From contig CANFVE010000032.1 of assembly GCA_947450365.1 (NCBI GenBank), positions 1 through 34,375 of the forward strand: a stretch of 34,375 nt of DNA, in the 5' to 3' direction. This DNA comes from Cytophagaceae bacterium (GTDB lineage Bacteria; Bacteroidota; Bacteroidia; Cytophagales; Spirosomataceae). A program made the position numbers and the translations under genes. Below are positions 1 through 8,903 of the stretch, piece after piece. The notes under the pieces were generated by a model. That model did not search any database and was not told the DNA's origin. It was given only the letters and a program-made list of their open reading frames with translations. Position 1 is the stretch's first letter; each line of letters begins with the position of its first letter.

Positions 1-1884
1 CGCGATATTTTTACGATGGGTGCGCGTCCGATAGCCCAATTAAATTCCTTACGTTTCGGAAATATTGAATTAGCTAAAACCAAATGGTTGGTGAAAGGGG
101 TTGTAAAGGGAATTGGTGATTATGGCAATGCCTTTGGAATTCCTACGGTAGGGGGTGAGGTACAATTTGATGATTGTTACAATGTAAATCCGCTTGTCAA
201 TGCATTTTCGGCGGGTATTTTGAAAGTAGGTACCCAAGCTTCAGCGATATCCTATGGTGTGGGAAATGGCGTATTTATTGTGGGTTCGGCGACTGGAAAA
301 GACGGAATTGGTGGGGCAAGTTTTGCTTCGGAAGATATCACAGCTAAATCATCGGAAAAATTACCTGCGGTTCAGGTAGGGGATCCTTTTCAAGAAAAAT
401 TATTGTTGGAGGCTTCCTTGGAAATCATCGAAGCCGGTTGTGTGATTGGTATTCAGGATATGGGTGCGGCCGGGATTATTTGTTCGACCTCTGAGATGTC
501 CGCCAAAGGCGAGCACGGAATGATCATTGATTTATCGAAGGTTCCAACGCGCCAGGCGAATATGCAGCCTTTTGAGATTTTGTTATCGGAGTCTCAGGAA
601 CGGATGTTGATCGTCGTAGAAAAAGGACGTGAGCATGAGGCGAAACGTATTTTTGACAAGTGGGATTTGAATTGTGAGCAAATTGGGGTTGTGACGGATA
701 CCAAACGACTTGAGTTTTACCAAGATGGAAAATTAGTAGCCGATGTGCCCGCGGATGATTTAGTATTGGGTGGTGGCGCGCCGGTGTATCATCGTGAATA
801 TAAAGAACCTGCTTATTATCAGGAGTTTAAGAAATTTTCAATCGATTCGGTTGCCGATATTGCTCCGGCTGAATTGCCCAAGGCCTTACACTTTTTGATG
901 AATCATCCGAACATCGCCTCGAAGAAATGGGTGGCGGAACAATATGATTCGTCGATTGGTCGGGCGAATCGCAATACCAATGCCCCATCCGATGCGGCAG
1001 TGGTGAAGGTACATGGTTCTCAAAAATCAATTGTCATTACAGTGGATTGTAATTCACGGTATGTGAATGCGGATCCAGAAGAAGGATGTGCGATTGCGGT
1101 GGCGGAAGCGGCACGAAATATCGTTTGTTCAGGTGGTGTTCCGGTGGCGATTACCAATTGTTTGAATTTTGGAAATCCTTATGTACCTGAGGTATATTGG
1201 CAATTTGTAGGAGCCATCAAAGGAATGAAAAAGGCCTGTGAGGCTTTTGAAACGCCAGTGACTGGGGGAAATGTGAGTTTTTACAACCAATCCTCGGACG
1301 AAGGTCCTGTATTCCCGACACCAACGATCGGTATGCTTGGAATCCTCGAAAAGCCGGATATGAAAATGACCTTGGATTTCAAAGAAGAAGGGGATTTGAT
1401 TTATTTAGTAGGAACATCCGTGAATGATTTAGCTTCTTCAGAATATTTATATTCCTACAAAGGGGTGAAGGCGAGTCCATCGCCACATTTTGATTTGGCG
1501 ACGGAACAAAAAATCCAATCGGCCATTGCTCGTTTAATCGAAGGTGGATTAATTCAATCGGCACATGATGTGTCTGATGGAGGTTTGATGGTTACCTTGG
1601 CTGAATCGAGCTTTCCTCGGAGATTAGGTTTCGATGTGCAGTCAGATGCCTCGATTCGCCAGGATGCATTCTGGTTTGGAGAAGCGCAAAGCCGCGTGTT
1701 GGTTTCTGTTTCTCCTGCGAAAAAAGCTGCTTTTGAGGCGAATTTATCCGCTTCCGGTACGGCCTTTTCTGCCCTCGGTGTGGTCAAAGGAAGCGATATG
1801 GTGGCAGATGGCCAAGTGTTATCTAGCCTAGACAAGGCCCATGCTTCGTATTTTACGGCCCTAGAAACTGCTTTAATGAATTAA
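1..1884 (+). CDS. purL: Phosphoribosylformylglycinamidine synthase PurL, 5' end missing
   Basis: PurL converts FGAR, ATP and glutamine-derived ammonia to FGAM in cytosolic purine synthesis. The reading frame is open from base 1 and begins within the family motif RDIFTMGARP, so the gene starts to the left of the window. About 627 residues are present, and roughly 100 to 115 N-terminal residues should be missing if this is the short, approximately 740-residue form that works with separate PurQ and PurS. Visible hallmarks are GEVQFDDCYN, the glycine-rich GKDGIGGASF, LSESQERML and, in the second half, the repeated AIRS-like segments CLNFGNP and TPVTGGNVSFYNQ. The first ATG (base 16) is inside the conserved core and is not the start. 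No glutaminase domain follows, which supports the small form. truA follows after 3 bases, so the two are probably cotranscribed. Confidence 0.96.
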   Translation, partial: RDIFTMGARPIAQLNSLRFGNIELAKTKWLVKGVVKGIGDYGNAFGIPTVGGEVQFDDCYNVNPLVNAFSAGILKVGTQASAISYGVGNGVFIVGSATGKDGIGGASFASEDITAKSSEKLPAVQVGDPFQEKLLLEASLEIIEAGCVIGIQDMGAAGIICSTSEMSAKGEHGMIIDLSKVPTRQANMQPFEILLSESQERMLIVVEKGREHEAKRIFDKWDLNCEQIGVVTDTKRLEFYQDGKLVADVPADDLVLGGGAPVYHREYKEPAYYQEFKKFSIDSVADIAPAELPKALHFLMNHPNIASKKWVAEQYDSSIGRANRNTNAPSDAAVVKVHGSQKSIVITVDCNSRYVNADPEEGCAIAVAEAARNIVCSGGVPVAITNCLNFGNPYVPEVYWQFVGAIKGMKKACEAFETPVTGGNVSFYNQSSDEGPVFPTPTIGMLGILEKPDMKMTLDFKEEGDLIYLVGTSVNDLASSEYLYSYKGVKASPSPHFDLATEQKIQSAIARLIEGGLIQSAHDVSDGGLMVTLAESSFPRRLGFDVQSDASIRQDAFWFGEAQSRVLVSVSPAKKAAFEANLSASGTAFSALGVVKGSDMVADGQVLSSLDKAHASYFTALETALMN

Positions 1885-1887
1885 TGC

Positions 1888-2649
1888 ATGAGCCGCTATC
1901 TGATTCAGTTTTCCTATGATGGCGGTTCCTTTCATGGATTTCAATCTCAACCGAATGCCCATACGGTTCAATCGGAATTAGATGAAAAATTAAGTTTGTT
2001 GATAGGAACGCCCATCGAAACCACGGGTAGTTCTCGTACGGACACGGGCGTGCATGCGCATCAACAATTTGCCCATTTCGATCTACCCGAAACAAATACA
2101 CTTCCATCGGATGCGACCTATCGTATAAATCGCATGTTGCCTAGCACCTTAGTCGTTCAAGCATTTTATCAGGTTTCAGACGATTTCAATGCCCGTTTTG
2201 AGGCTTTGTCGAGAACCTATGCCTATCGAATCGCGCGCTATAAAAATCCATTTTCGAGAGATTATGCCTATTGGTTTGAAGCCCCTTTAGCCATTTCCCG
2301 CATGAATAAGGCCTGTGACATCCTGCTGGCTCATGATGATTTTCAGAGTTTTTCTAAGGTGAAAACCGAGGTAAATACTTTTACCTGTGACATTTTGCGC
2401 GCGGAATGGGTGGAAGAAGGGGATGAGTTGGTCTTTACGATTCAAGCCAATCGCTTTTTGCGTGGCATGGTTCGGGCCATTGTGGGTACCTTGTTGGAAA
2501 TCGGTTTGGGCAAATGGGATGAGGAAGATTTGCGACGAATTTTAGCTTCCAAAGACCGAAAATTAGCCGGAAGGGCCGTACCTGCCCATGGTTTACATTT
2601 GATGGAGGTAGCCTATCCGCCGACTACCTTTGCCGCCAAATGTTCATAA
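1888..2649 (+). CDS. truA: tRNA pseudouridine(38-40) synthase TruA
   Basis: TruA isomerises uridines 38 to 40 in the anticodon stem of many tRNAs in the cytosol. The 253-residue protein has the usual family length. It opens with the typical RYLIQFSYDGGSFHGFQSQPN segment and carries the catalytic motif SSRTDTGVHA, in which Asp52 is the expected nucleophile. RFLRGMVRAIVGTLLEIG near residue 190 is the conserved C-terminal helix region. The ATG lies 3 bases after the purL stop, so translation and transcription are probably coupled to purL. There is no Shine-Dalgarno sequence. The last 26 bases overlap the 3' end of radA on the other strand. Confidence 0.96.
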   Translation: MSRYLIQFSYDGGSFHGFQSQPNAHTVQSELDEKLSLLIGTPIETTGSSRTDTGVHAHQQFAHFDLPETNTLPSDATYRINRMLPSTLVVQAFYQVSDDFNARFEALSRTYAYRIARYKNPFSRDYAYWFEAPLAISRMNKACDILLAHDDFQSFSKVKTEVNTFTCDILRAEWVEEGDELVFTIQANRFLRGMVRAIVGTLLEIGLGKWDEEDLRRILASKDRKLAGRAVPAHGLHLMEVAYPPTTFAAKCS

Positions 2650-4003
2650 TGACATCTAATAAACTTGCCGCCGAACGGATTTTAATCTCCTTGGGTTTAT
2701 AATTCAACCCTTTTAAGTTGTATTTACTGATCCAAATTTCTTTAAATCCTAATTTTTCCGCCTCGGCGATGCGTTGGTCTATCCGAGTCACCGACCGCAA
2801 TTCGCCGCCTAGGCCCACCTCCGCCGCAAAACAACTCGACGATTCGATGATCTTATCCTCATAAGAAGATACAATTGATAAGCAGGTAGCTAAATCCAAT
2901 GCCGGATCATCCACACGGATACCTCCTGTGACATTTAAAAAGACATCTTGGGTACCTAATTTATAGCCCCCGCGTTTTTCGAGGACCGCGATGAGCATAT
3001 TGAGGCGTTTGGCGTCATAGCCATTGGCCGTGCGCTGGGCCGTTCCGTAGTTCGACTGGGTTACGAGGGATTGAATTTCAACTAATAGGGGACGATTCCC
3101 TTCCAATAAAGTACCGATGGCGATACCGGAAGACGCTTCTTCTCGTTGGGATAATAAAATCTCCGAAGGATTTGTCACGGGTCGTAAACCGCTGCCCAAC
3201 ATTTCGTAAATGCCTAATTCAGACGTACTTCCGAAGCGGTTCTTGGTCGTACGAAGGATGCGGTAAATCAAATGTCGGTCTCCTTCGAATTGTAAAACGG
3301 TATCGACCAAATGTTCCAATACTTTAGGGCCCGCGATCGAGCCTTCTTTGGTAATATGCCCCACTAAAAAAATGGGCGTAGCACTTTCTTTCGCAAATCG
3401 CATGAGTTCTAGGGCACATTCCCGGATTTGAGAAACACTGCCGGGTCCGGACTCGATTTGGTCAGAAAAGAGCGTTTGTATGGAATCGATGATGATGAGG
3501 TCAGGTTCTATGTCGACGATTTGTCGGAAAATCTGTTGGGTATTCGTTTCCGTTAAAATATAGACGTTGTTCGAAGAGGCTTGCAGGCGATCGGCGCGTA
3601 ATTTGATTTGCTGCTCTGATTCCTCACCAGTCACATAAAGCACTTTGGGTCCTTGGAGGGAAAGGGCGACTTGAAGTAATAAGGTAGATTTTCCGATCCC
3701 CGGTTCTCCTCCAATGAGCACGAGGCTTCCGGGAACAATTCCCCCGCCGAGTACGCGGTTGAATTCCGGATCCGCGGAACTGATTTTAGGAGTATTTTCG
3801 AAGGTGACTTCCGCTAATAATTTCGGTTTCGGGCTGCTGCGATGGCTGCCTTTGTCTTTCCAAACTTCGGCAGGATGGGCATTCTGTTCGATCAATTCTT
3901 CGACGAAGGTGTTCCATTCGCCGCAAGAAGGACATTTGCCTAACCATTTTGGGCTGGAATGACCACACGATTGACAGAAAAAAGAGGTTTTTGCTTTCGC
4001 CAC
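2624..4003 (-). CDS. radA: DNA repair protein RadA (Sms)
   Basis: RadA is a RecA-related hexameric DNA motor that promotes branch migration during recombinational repair and transformation. The 459-residue protein has normal length. Domains in order: a four-cysteine zinc finger (residues 10 to 28, CQSCG and CPSCGEW), a RecA-like ATPase with Walker A GGEPGIGKST (98-107) and Walker B LIIIDS (169-174), the RadA-specific KNRFG motif (254-258), and a C-terminal Lon-protease-like domain. The start codon is GTG at 4001-4003, giving MAKAKTSFFC right before the zinc finger; no better ATG lies nearby. A perfect TAnnTTTG box sits 19 bases upstream. The gene is divergent from the outer-membrane barrel gene and convergent with truA. 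Confidence 0.96.
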   Translation of the reverse strand: MAKAKTSFFCQSCGHSSPKWLGKCPSCGEWNTFVEELIEQNAHPAEVWKDKGSHRSSPKPKLLAEVTFENTPKISSADPEFNRVLGGGIVPGSLVLIGGEPGIGKSTLLLQVALSLQGPKVLYVTGEESEQQIKLRADRLQASSNNVYILTETNTQQIFRQIVDIEPDLIIIDSIQTLFSDQIESGPGSVSQIRECALELMRFAKESATPIFLVGHITKEGSIAGPKVLEHLVDTVLQFEGDRHLIYRILRTTKNRFGSTSELGIYEMLGSGLRPVTNPSEILLSQREEASSGIAIGTLLEGNRPLLVEIQSLVTQSNYGTAQRTANGYDAKRLNMLIAVLEKRGGYKLGTQDVFLNVTGGIRVDDPALDLATCLSIVSSYEDKIIESSSCFAAEVGLGGELRSVTRIDQRIAEAEKLGFKEIWISKYNLKGLNYKPKEIKIRSAASLLDVIMNIWRQR

Positions 4004-4022
4004 AACGCAGATATTTAAGCTT

Positions 4023-4030
4023 CAAATTTA
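4023..4030 (-). promoter_or_regulatory. -7 promoter box for radA
   Basis: On the minus strand this reads TAAATTTG, a perfect match to the Bacteroidota -7 consensus TAnnTTTG, 19 bases before the radA GTG. A clear -33 TTTG at the usual distance is not visible. The upstream side on this strand is a long A-rich run (4043-4059). Confidence 0.6.
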
Positions 4031-4072
4031 CGCTTTGATTTGGTTTTTTCTTTTTTTTCGGCTGAAAAAGGA

Positions 4073-4080
4073 TAATTTTA
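4073..4080 (+). promoter_or_regulatory. Possible -7 box for the barrel-protein gene
   Basis: TAATTTTA differs from TAnnTTTG only at the last base. It ends 1 base before the first ATG (4082), so if it is used, translation more likely begins at the in-frame ATG at 4097, which leaves a short leader. Confidence 0.3.
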
Positions 4081-4096
4081 CATGAAAATGGAAACC

Positions 4097-4786
4097 ATGA
4101 AACGAATTTACATTTTTCTCTTTGCTTTGTTGTTCTTCGGATCACAGGCACAAGCCCAATTTTTAATGCCGGCCAAAAAAGTGACCGGTAGTTTTTTTCG
4201 CCTCGGAATCAAGGGTGGGGTGAATATGACCAGCATTAAAACGGATGGTATATTTCAATATAATAATACCAACTATTCCAATTTGATCAAGGAAAGTCTC
4301 GATACCAAGCAAAGTTATGTCGGTGGTATTTATGCCCGCTTAGGCCGGACGCTGTTTATTGAGCCTGAATTATTGGTTTCCGCGAAAGGGGGCTCCATTA
4401 ATTTGGTCAATGTCGTGACAAACCAAAATGTAGTCAATGTATCCTATACGAATTTGGATGTACCTGTTCTTTTAGGTTATAAAATTGGTTTTTTCCACAT
4501 AATGGCAGGACCGGTTGCGTCCTATACCTTGTCTTCGGATAGCAATATGGAGGCTTTGATAACTCAAATCAACAATAAGTTAGGGGGTAGTCTAGGTGAA
4601 ATTGCCTCAAGAGCCTCATTTTCGTATCAAGCGGGAGCCGGTATTGATTTATTGGGATTGACATTGGATGTACGTTATGAGGGGAATTTGACCCAATTAG
4701 CCAATACCATTCCCATTCCTGCAGGGATTACGTTCTCGCCAAAATTGAATGTATGGCAGGCCACCTTGGGAATTAAAATTTTATAA
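4097..4786 (+). CDS. Outer-membrane beta-barrel protein (OMP_b-brl_2 type)
   Basis: This is a secreted protein of about 229 residues that should form a small eight-strand barrel in the outer membrane; its substrate or partner cannot be told. The N-terminus MKRIYIFLFALLFFGSQAQA followed by Q is a clean signal peptide. The mature part shows FRLGIKGGVNMTS, LGRTLFIEPELLVSAKGG, YTNLDVPVLLGYKIGFFHIMAGP, and a final strand ending in GIKIL, which is the pattern of the PF13568-like barrels common in Bacteroidota. In-frame ATGs lie at 4082, 4088 and 4097. I chose 4097 because it gives the best signal peptide and because a promoter-like box ends at 4080. It precedes pheS by 24 bases, so cotranscription is possible although the functions look unrelated. 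Confidence 0.85.
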   Translation: MKRIYIFLFALLFFGSQAQAQFLMPAKKVTGSFFRLGIKGGVNMTSIKTDGIFQYNNTNYSNLIKESLDTKQSYVGGIYARLGRTLFIEPELLVSAKGGSINLVNVVTNQNVVNVSYTNLDVPVLLGYKIGFFHIMAGPVASYTLSSDSNMEALITQINNKLGGSLGEIASRASFSYQAGAGIDLLGLTLDVRYEGNLTQLANTIPIPAGITFSPKLNVWQATLGIKIL

Positions 4787-4810
4787 GATTAGCGCATAGG
4801 CTTTTTACAT

Positions 4811-5836
4811 ATGAAGGAACAAATCGCATCGATTCAAGCAGAGGTAGAACAATTTTCCATCGGAAATGAATCGGAATTAGAACAATTTAGAATTCAATTT
4901 GTCGGCAGAAAAGGGCGTTTAGCGGCTTTGTTCGACCAATTAAAAGATGTACCCGCCGAGCAAAGACGTGAAGTAGGGCAAGCCTTGAATGGATTGAAAA
5001 ATTTAGCAGAAGCTAAATTCGAGGAAGCGCAAGCGCAATTTGCCGGAGCCGGCTCCAAGGTGGTAATCCCTCATGACCTGACCTTATTGGATCCGATTTC
5101 TCAGGGAAGTTTACATCCCTTGACCTTGGTTCGGGCTCGGATATTGGAAATTTTCAATCGCATGGGTTTTTCGGTTTCCGATGGACCAGAGATCGAAACG
5201 GACTTTTACAATTTTACGGCATTGAATTTTCCGGCGAATCACCCAGCCCGTGAGATGCAGGATACTTTTTTCATCGAAAAAGGGGCAGGCGACATTCAGG
5301 ATGATGTCTTATTGCGTACGCATACATCGAATGTGCAGATTCGCTTGATGCAGCATCAAAAACCACCGATTCGTTCCGTGATGCCAGGTCGAGTATATCG
5401 CAATGAGGCTATTTCGGCACGTGCACACTGCTTGTTTCATCAGGTGGAAGGTCTCTATGTGGATAAGCAGGTTAGTTTCAAGGATTTAAAGGATACCTTA
5501 TATCATTTCGCCAAAGAGATGTTCGGGAAGGATACGAAAGTGCGTTTTAGACCTTCGTATTTTCCGTTTACTGAACCAAGTGCGGAGATGGACATCACGT
5601 GTTTATTGTGCAAAGGCGATGGCTGTAATGTTTGTAAACAAGCTGGATGGGTGGAGATTGCGGGCGCAGGGATGGTGGATCCGAATGTATTGGAGAATGT
5701 GGGTATCGATTCGACGAAATACAATGGCTTTGCTTTTGGGATGGGAATTGAGCGGATTACGATGTTGAAGTATCAAATTAAGGACCTTCGTTTATTTACC
5801 GAAAATGATGTTCGGTTTTTAAAGCAATTTTCTTAA
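4811..5836 (+). CDS. pheS: Phenylalanine--tRNA ligase alpha subunit
   Basis: PheS is the catalytic subunit of the heterotetrameric enzyme that charges tRNA-Phe. The 341-residue protein matches the usual bacterial length. It has an N-terminal coiled-coil arm with FVGRKGRLAALF, class II motif 2 around GRVYRNEAISARAH and FHQVEGLYVD, a cysteine cluster CLLCKGDGCNVC near residues 263 to 275, and class II motif 3 GFAFGMGIERITMLKY at the end. pheT is not adjacent: the next gene is the DUF2723 protein, so the two subunits are encoded apart here. Start at the ATG at 4811 agrees with the family start; no Shine-Dalgarno sequence is seen. Confidence 0.97.
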   Translation: MKEQIASIQAEVEQFSIGNESELEQFRIQFVGRKGRLAALFDQLKDVPAEQRREVGQALNGLKNLAEAKFEEAQAQFAGAGSKVVIPHDLTLLDPISQGSLHPLTLVRARILEIFNRMGFSVSDGPEIETDFYNFTALNFPANHPAREMQDTFFIEKGAGDIQDDVLLRTHTSNVQIRLMQHQKPPIRSVMPGRVYRNEAISARAHCLFHQVEGLYVDKQVSFKDLKDTLYHFAKEMFGKDTKVRFRPSYFPFTEPSAEMDITCLLCKGDGCNVCKQAGWVEIAGAGMVDPNVLENVGIDSTKYNGFAFGMGIERITMLKYQIKDLRLFTENDVRFLKQFS

Positions 5837-5889
5837 TCCCAATAACAGATTTTAACAGAGAGCGCTCGGATGAAATGATGGGCAATGTC

Positions 5890-5897
5890 TATTTTTG
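5890..5897 (+). promoter_or_regulatory. -7 promoter box for the DUF2723 gene
   Basis: TATTTTTG matches TAnnTTTG perfectly and ends 17 bases before the ATG at 5915. I see no good -33 TTTG about 20 bases upstream. Confidence 0.5.
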
Positions 5898-5914
5898 ATT
5901 TTTAATCATTGATT

Positions 5915-8887
5915 ATGCAAAATTTTACTCGTTTAAATAACCTAGCAGGTTGGTTTGTCTTCTTAATCGCCCTGGTGACCTATACCTTAACGGTGGAGCC
6001 CACCGCCTCCTTCTGGGATTGTGGGGAATTTATCGCTTGTGCGTATAAATTACAGGTTCCACATCCTCCGGGGGCTCCTTTGTTTTTGTTGATTGGCCGG
6101 ATGTTCTCCTTATTGGCTCTTGGCGATGTGACTCGGGTAGCTTTTTGGGTGAATATGATGTCGGTGGTTTCAAGTGCGCTGACGATTTTATTTTTGCATT
6201 GGACGATTGTGATGATTGGCCGAAAGGTATTGAATAAACCTTTTGCGGCCTTAACAAATACCGAAGGGGCTGTCTTACTATTTTCCGGAGTCGTAGGAGC
6301 TTTGGTATATACGTTTTCGGATACATTTTGGTTTTCGGCCGTCGAGGCGGAGGTATATGCGATGTCATCTTTCTTTACGGCGATTGTAGTTTGGGCAGCT
6401 TTCAAATGGGAATTAGTCGAAGATGAAGCTGAGGCGAATCGGTGGATTTTATTTATTGCCTATTTAGTCGGTTTATCGATTGGCGTTCACTTATTGAACT
6501 TGGTTACCTTGCCTGCCTTGGCGATTTTGTATTACTTCAAAAAAGAGGCGAAGCCGACCTACAAAGGAGGTTTTGTGGCGATGATGATTGGTTTATTGAT
6601 TTTAGGCATTATCAATTCGGGAGTGATTCCAGGCTTGCCTTCGGTGGCTTTCTGGTTTGAATTGCAATTCGTGAATAATCTAGGATTAAGTTATGGAAGT
6701 GGGGCATTGTTCTTCTTGATTTTATTGATTTTGGCGGTTGTGTTTGGGATTCGTTATTCCTATGCGAAGAACAAAGTAGTATTGAATGTGGCTTTGTTTT
6801 CGTTTGTGTTTTTATTGATTGGCTATTCGACTTACACCGTGGCACTCGTTCGCTCGGGTTATAATCCACCGATTAATGAGAATGATCCAAGCAATATTTT
6901 AAACTTCTTAAAATACTTGAAACGCGAGCAATATGGCTCACGCTCCCTTTTATATGGACCTGTTTATACGGCTCAAATCGAGGATTTTAAGCAAGGAGAT
7001 CCCGTGTACAAGATGAAAGAAGGTAAATACATAGTCTATACGAATAAGCCGGAATATGTGTACCAAAAGGACCAACAAATGTTACTGCCTCGGGTGTGGA
7101 GTAATTCGGGCCAACACGTCCAATTGTATCAAGACATGTTAGGTATCCCCGCAGGCCAAAAACCAAGTTTCGGAGATAATCTTCGCTTTATGTTCAGCCA
7201 TCAAATGGGCCATATGTACATGCGGTATTTGCTTTGGAATTTTGTCGGCCGAGAAGGTGACCAGCAAGATGCCTGGGCCATCAATGCCTTTGAGGATACG
7301 TCTAAGTTACCTGATTTAGTTCGGGAAAATAAGGCAAGAAACAATTACTATTATTTGCCAATCATCTTGGTGCTTTTAGGCTTCTATTTGTTGTATCGCA
7401 AAAACGAAAAGGACTTTTTAGTCACGATTTTGATGTTCGTTTTAACGGGAGTAGCCTTGGTCGTGTATTTAAATTCGCCACCGGTAGAACCTCGGGAACG
7501 GGATTATATTTATGTGGGTTCCTTTTATTTCTTAGCTATTTGGGCCGGATTAGGCATTATGCAATTAGCTGAGTGGCTGGGTAAATTCATTGCGTCGAGA
7601 CAAATTCGCTGGGCTGTATTAGCCGTTTTAGGATTGGCGGCACCGGTGGTATTAGCCCAACAAAACTGGGACGATCACGATCGGAGTAAGCGCTATCATC
7701 AAATTGATTTTGCCAAAAACCTCTTAAATTCTTGTGCACCCAATGCCATCTTGTTTACAGGAGGGGATAACGATACCTTCCCATTGTGGTATGTGCAAGA
7801 AGTAGAAGGCTTCCGTACGGACGTTCGGGTGTGTAATTTGTCTTTATTAGGTACGGATTGGTATGTGGATCAAATGAAGCGGAAAACGTATTTATCCGAC
7901 GCTTTGCCAATTAAATTGACCAAAGATCAATTTTTAGAAGGGGTCAACGATCAAATCATGTACAATGAAAATCCAAACATCGCAGGAATGTCCTTGCCTG
8001 ACTATTTGGATTTATTGCATAAAGATGATCCACGGATTCAAGCCCAAACGCAAAGCGGTGAAACGATTAATACGTTTCCATCGGATTCTTTAGTGATTCC
8101 GGTGAATGCGTCAGAAGTAGCTAAATCGGCATGGTTTCCGAAGGAATTTGTGCCCTTTTTGTCAGATCGTTTAGGTTGGAAATTGCCATCGAAGAATATT
8201 TTTAAAGGTGAATTAGTTCAGTTGGAAGTCATTTCTAACAATGCCGTTTCGGGCTGGAAACGTCCGATCTATTTCGCGGCGACCTTACCCAATGAGCAGT
8301 ATTTAGGATTGAAAGAAAGTATGCAATTGGAAGGTTATGCCTATCGCTTAATGCCATTCAAGATTTCTGGTGCTAAGGATGGATTTGTGAATACAAAGGT
8401 GATGTCGGATAATATGCTGCACAAAATGTTCTGGCGCGGATTAAATGATCCAAGCATTTATTACCATGGGGATTTTTATATGGGTATCCCGAGTGTGACT
8501 TTGCGTTTGGGGATTTACCGACTCGCGGATCAATTAATTCGAGAGGGAAATATCCCAATGGCTAAACGAGTTTTGGCACATTTAGAACAGGTAATGCCGG
8601 ATAAGGTGATTCCGTATGATCAGTTTTCAGCGAGCATGGTGGGATTGTATTTATCTGCCGGAGATGAGAAGAAAGCGTTAGAGATGGCGAATGTGATGAT
8701 TCGTCGGAACTCAAAGGCGCTGGATTATTACCTATCTGGAGGAATTCGTAGCAATGAGCGAAATATTCAAATTGCCCTATACGAAATGAATTTGATCATT
8801 TCATCCTTGAAGGAATCCGGGGTAGCGCCAGCGAAATATAAGGAATTGGAAGAAATGTTTACGGCTCAAATGAGCAAGGTTCAATAA
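5915..8887 (+). CDS. DUF2723 polytopic membrane protein, putative GT-C glycosyltransferase
   Basis: This is a 990-residue inner-membrane protein of the DUF2723 family, which includes the eukaryotic O-mannosyltransferase TMEM260; bacterial members are inferred to be lipid-phosphosugar-dependent glycosyltransferases. The N-terminal half holds about ten hydrophobic segments. The first loop carries the family signature EPTASFWDCGEFIA (Asp35 and Glu38 are candidates for the catalytic acidic residues of a GT-C enzyme) followed by VPHPPGAPLF. More membrane segments lie around residues 480 to 600, including the conserved PREREYI-like stretch EPRERDYIYVGS. The last 380 residues are mostly soluble and probably periplasmic, with FTGGDNDTFPLWY. 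I start at ATG 5915; a TTG six bases upstream is less likely. The target is unknown; cell-surface protein glycosylation is an inference. Confidence 0.85.
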   Translation: MQNFTRLNNLAGWFVFLIALVTYTLTVEPTASFWDCGEFIACAYKLQVPHPPGAPLFLLIGRMFSLLALGDVTRVAFWVNMMSVVSSALTILFLHWTIVMIGRKVLNKPFAALTNTEGAVLLFSGVVGALVYTFSDTFWFSAVEAEVYAMSSFFTAIVVWAAFKWELVEDEAEANRWILFIAYLVGLSIGVHLLNLVTLPALAILYYFKKEAKPTYKGGFVAMMIGLLILGIINSGVIPGLPSVAFWFELQFVNNLGLSYGSGALFFLILLILAVVFGIRYSYAKNKVVLNVALFSFVFLLIGYSTYTVALVRSGYNPPINENDPSNILNFLKYLKREQYGSRSLLYGPVYTAQIEDFKQGDPVYKMKEGKYIVYTNKPEYVYQKDQQMLLPRVWSNSGQHVQLYQDMLGIPAGQKPSFGDNLRFMFSHQMGHMYMRYLLWNFVGREGDQQDAWAINAFEDTSKLPDLVRENKARNNYYYLPIILVLLGFYLLYRKNEKDFLVTILMFVLTGVALVVYLNSPPVEPRERDYIYVGSFYFLAIWAGLGIMQLAEWLGKFIASRQIRWAVLAVLGLAAPVVLAQQNWDDHDRSKRYHQIDFAKNLLNSCAPNAILFTGGDNDTFPLWYVQEVEGFRTDVRVCNLSLLGTDWYVDQMKRKTYLSDALPIKLTKDQFLEGVNDQIMYNENPNIAGMSLPDYLDLLHKDDPRIQAQTQSGETINTFPSDSLVIPVNASEVAKSAWFPKEFVPFLSDRLGWKLPSKNIFKGELVQLEVISNNAVSGWKRPIYFAATLPNEQYLGLKESMQLEGYAYRLMPFKISGAKDGFVNTKVMSDNMLHKMFWRGLNDPSIYYHGDFYMGIPSVTLRLGIYRLADQLIREGNIPMAKRVLAHLEQVMPDKVIPYDQFSASMVGLYLSAGDEKKALEMANVMIRRNSKALDYYLSGGIRSNERNIQIALYEMNLIISSLKESGVAPAKYKELEEMFTAQMSKVQ

Positions 8888-8898
8888 GCCGTAAACAT
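8855..8898. terminator. Inverted repeat between convergent DUF2723 and dnaJ genes, likely bidirectional terminator
   Basis: Bases 8855-8866 (ATGTTTACGGCT) and 8887-8898 (AGCCGTAAACAT) are perfect 12-base inverted repeats around a 20-base loop that contains the end of the DUF2723 gene. T-rich sequence follows on the plus strand. A smaller competing hairpin, GCTC-AAAT-GAGC (8864-8875), uses part of the left arm. Confidence 0.55.
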
Positions 8899-8903
8899 CT
8901 TTG

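Noticed and set aside
3786..4151. 121-residue open frame on the minus strand
   Set aside because: It overlaps the radA zinc-finger region in another frame and runs through the radA promoter; composition is not protein-like.
5980..6405. 141-residue open frame on the minus strand
   Set aside because: It lies wholly inside the well-supported DUF2723 gene, has no family resemblance, and is explained as an antisense shadow.
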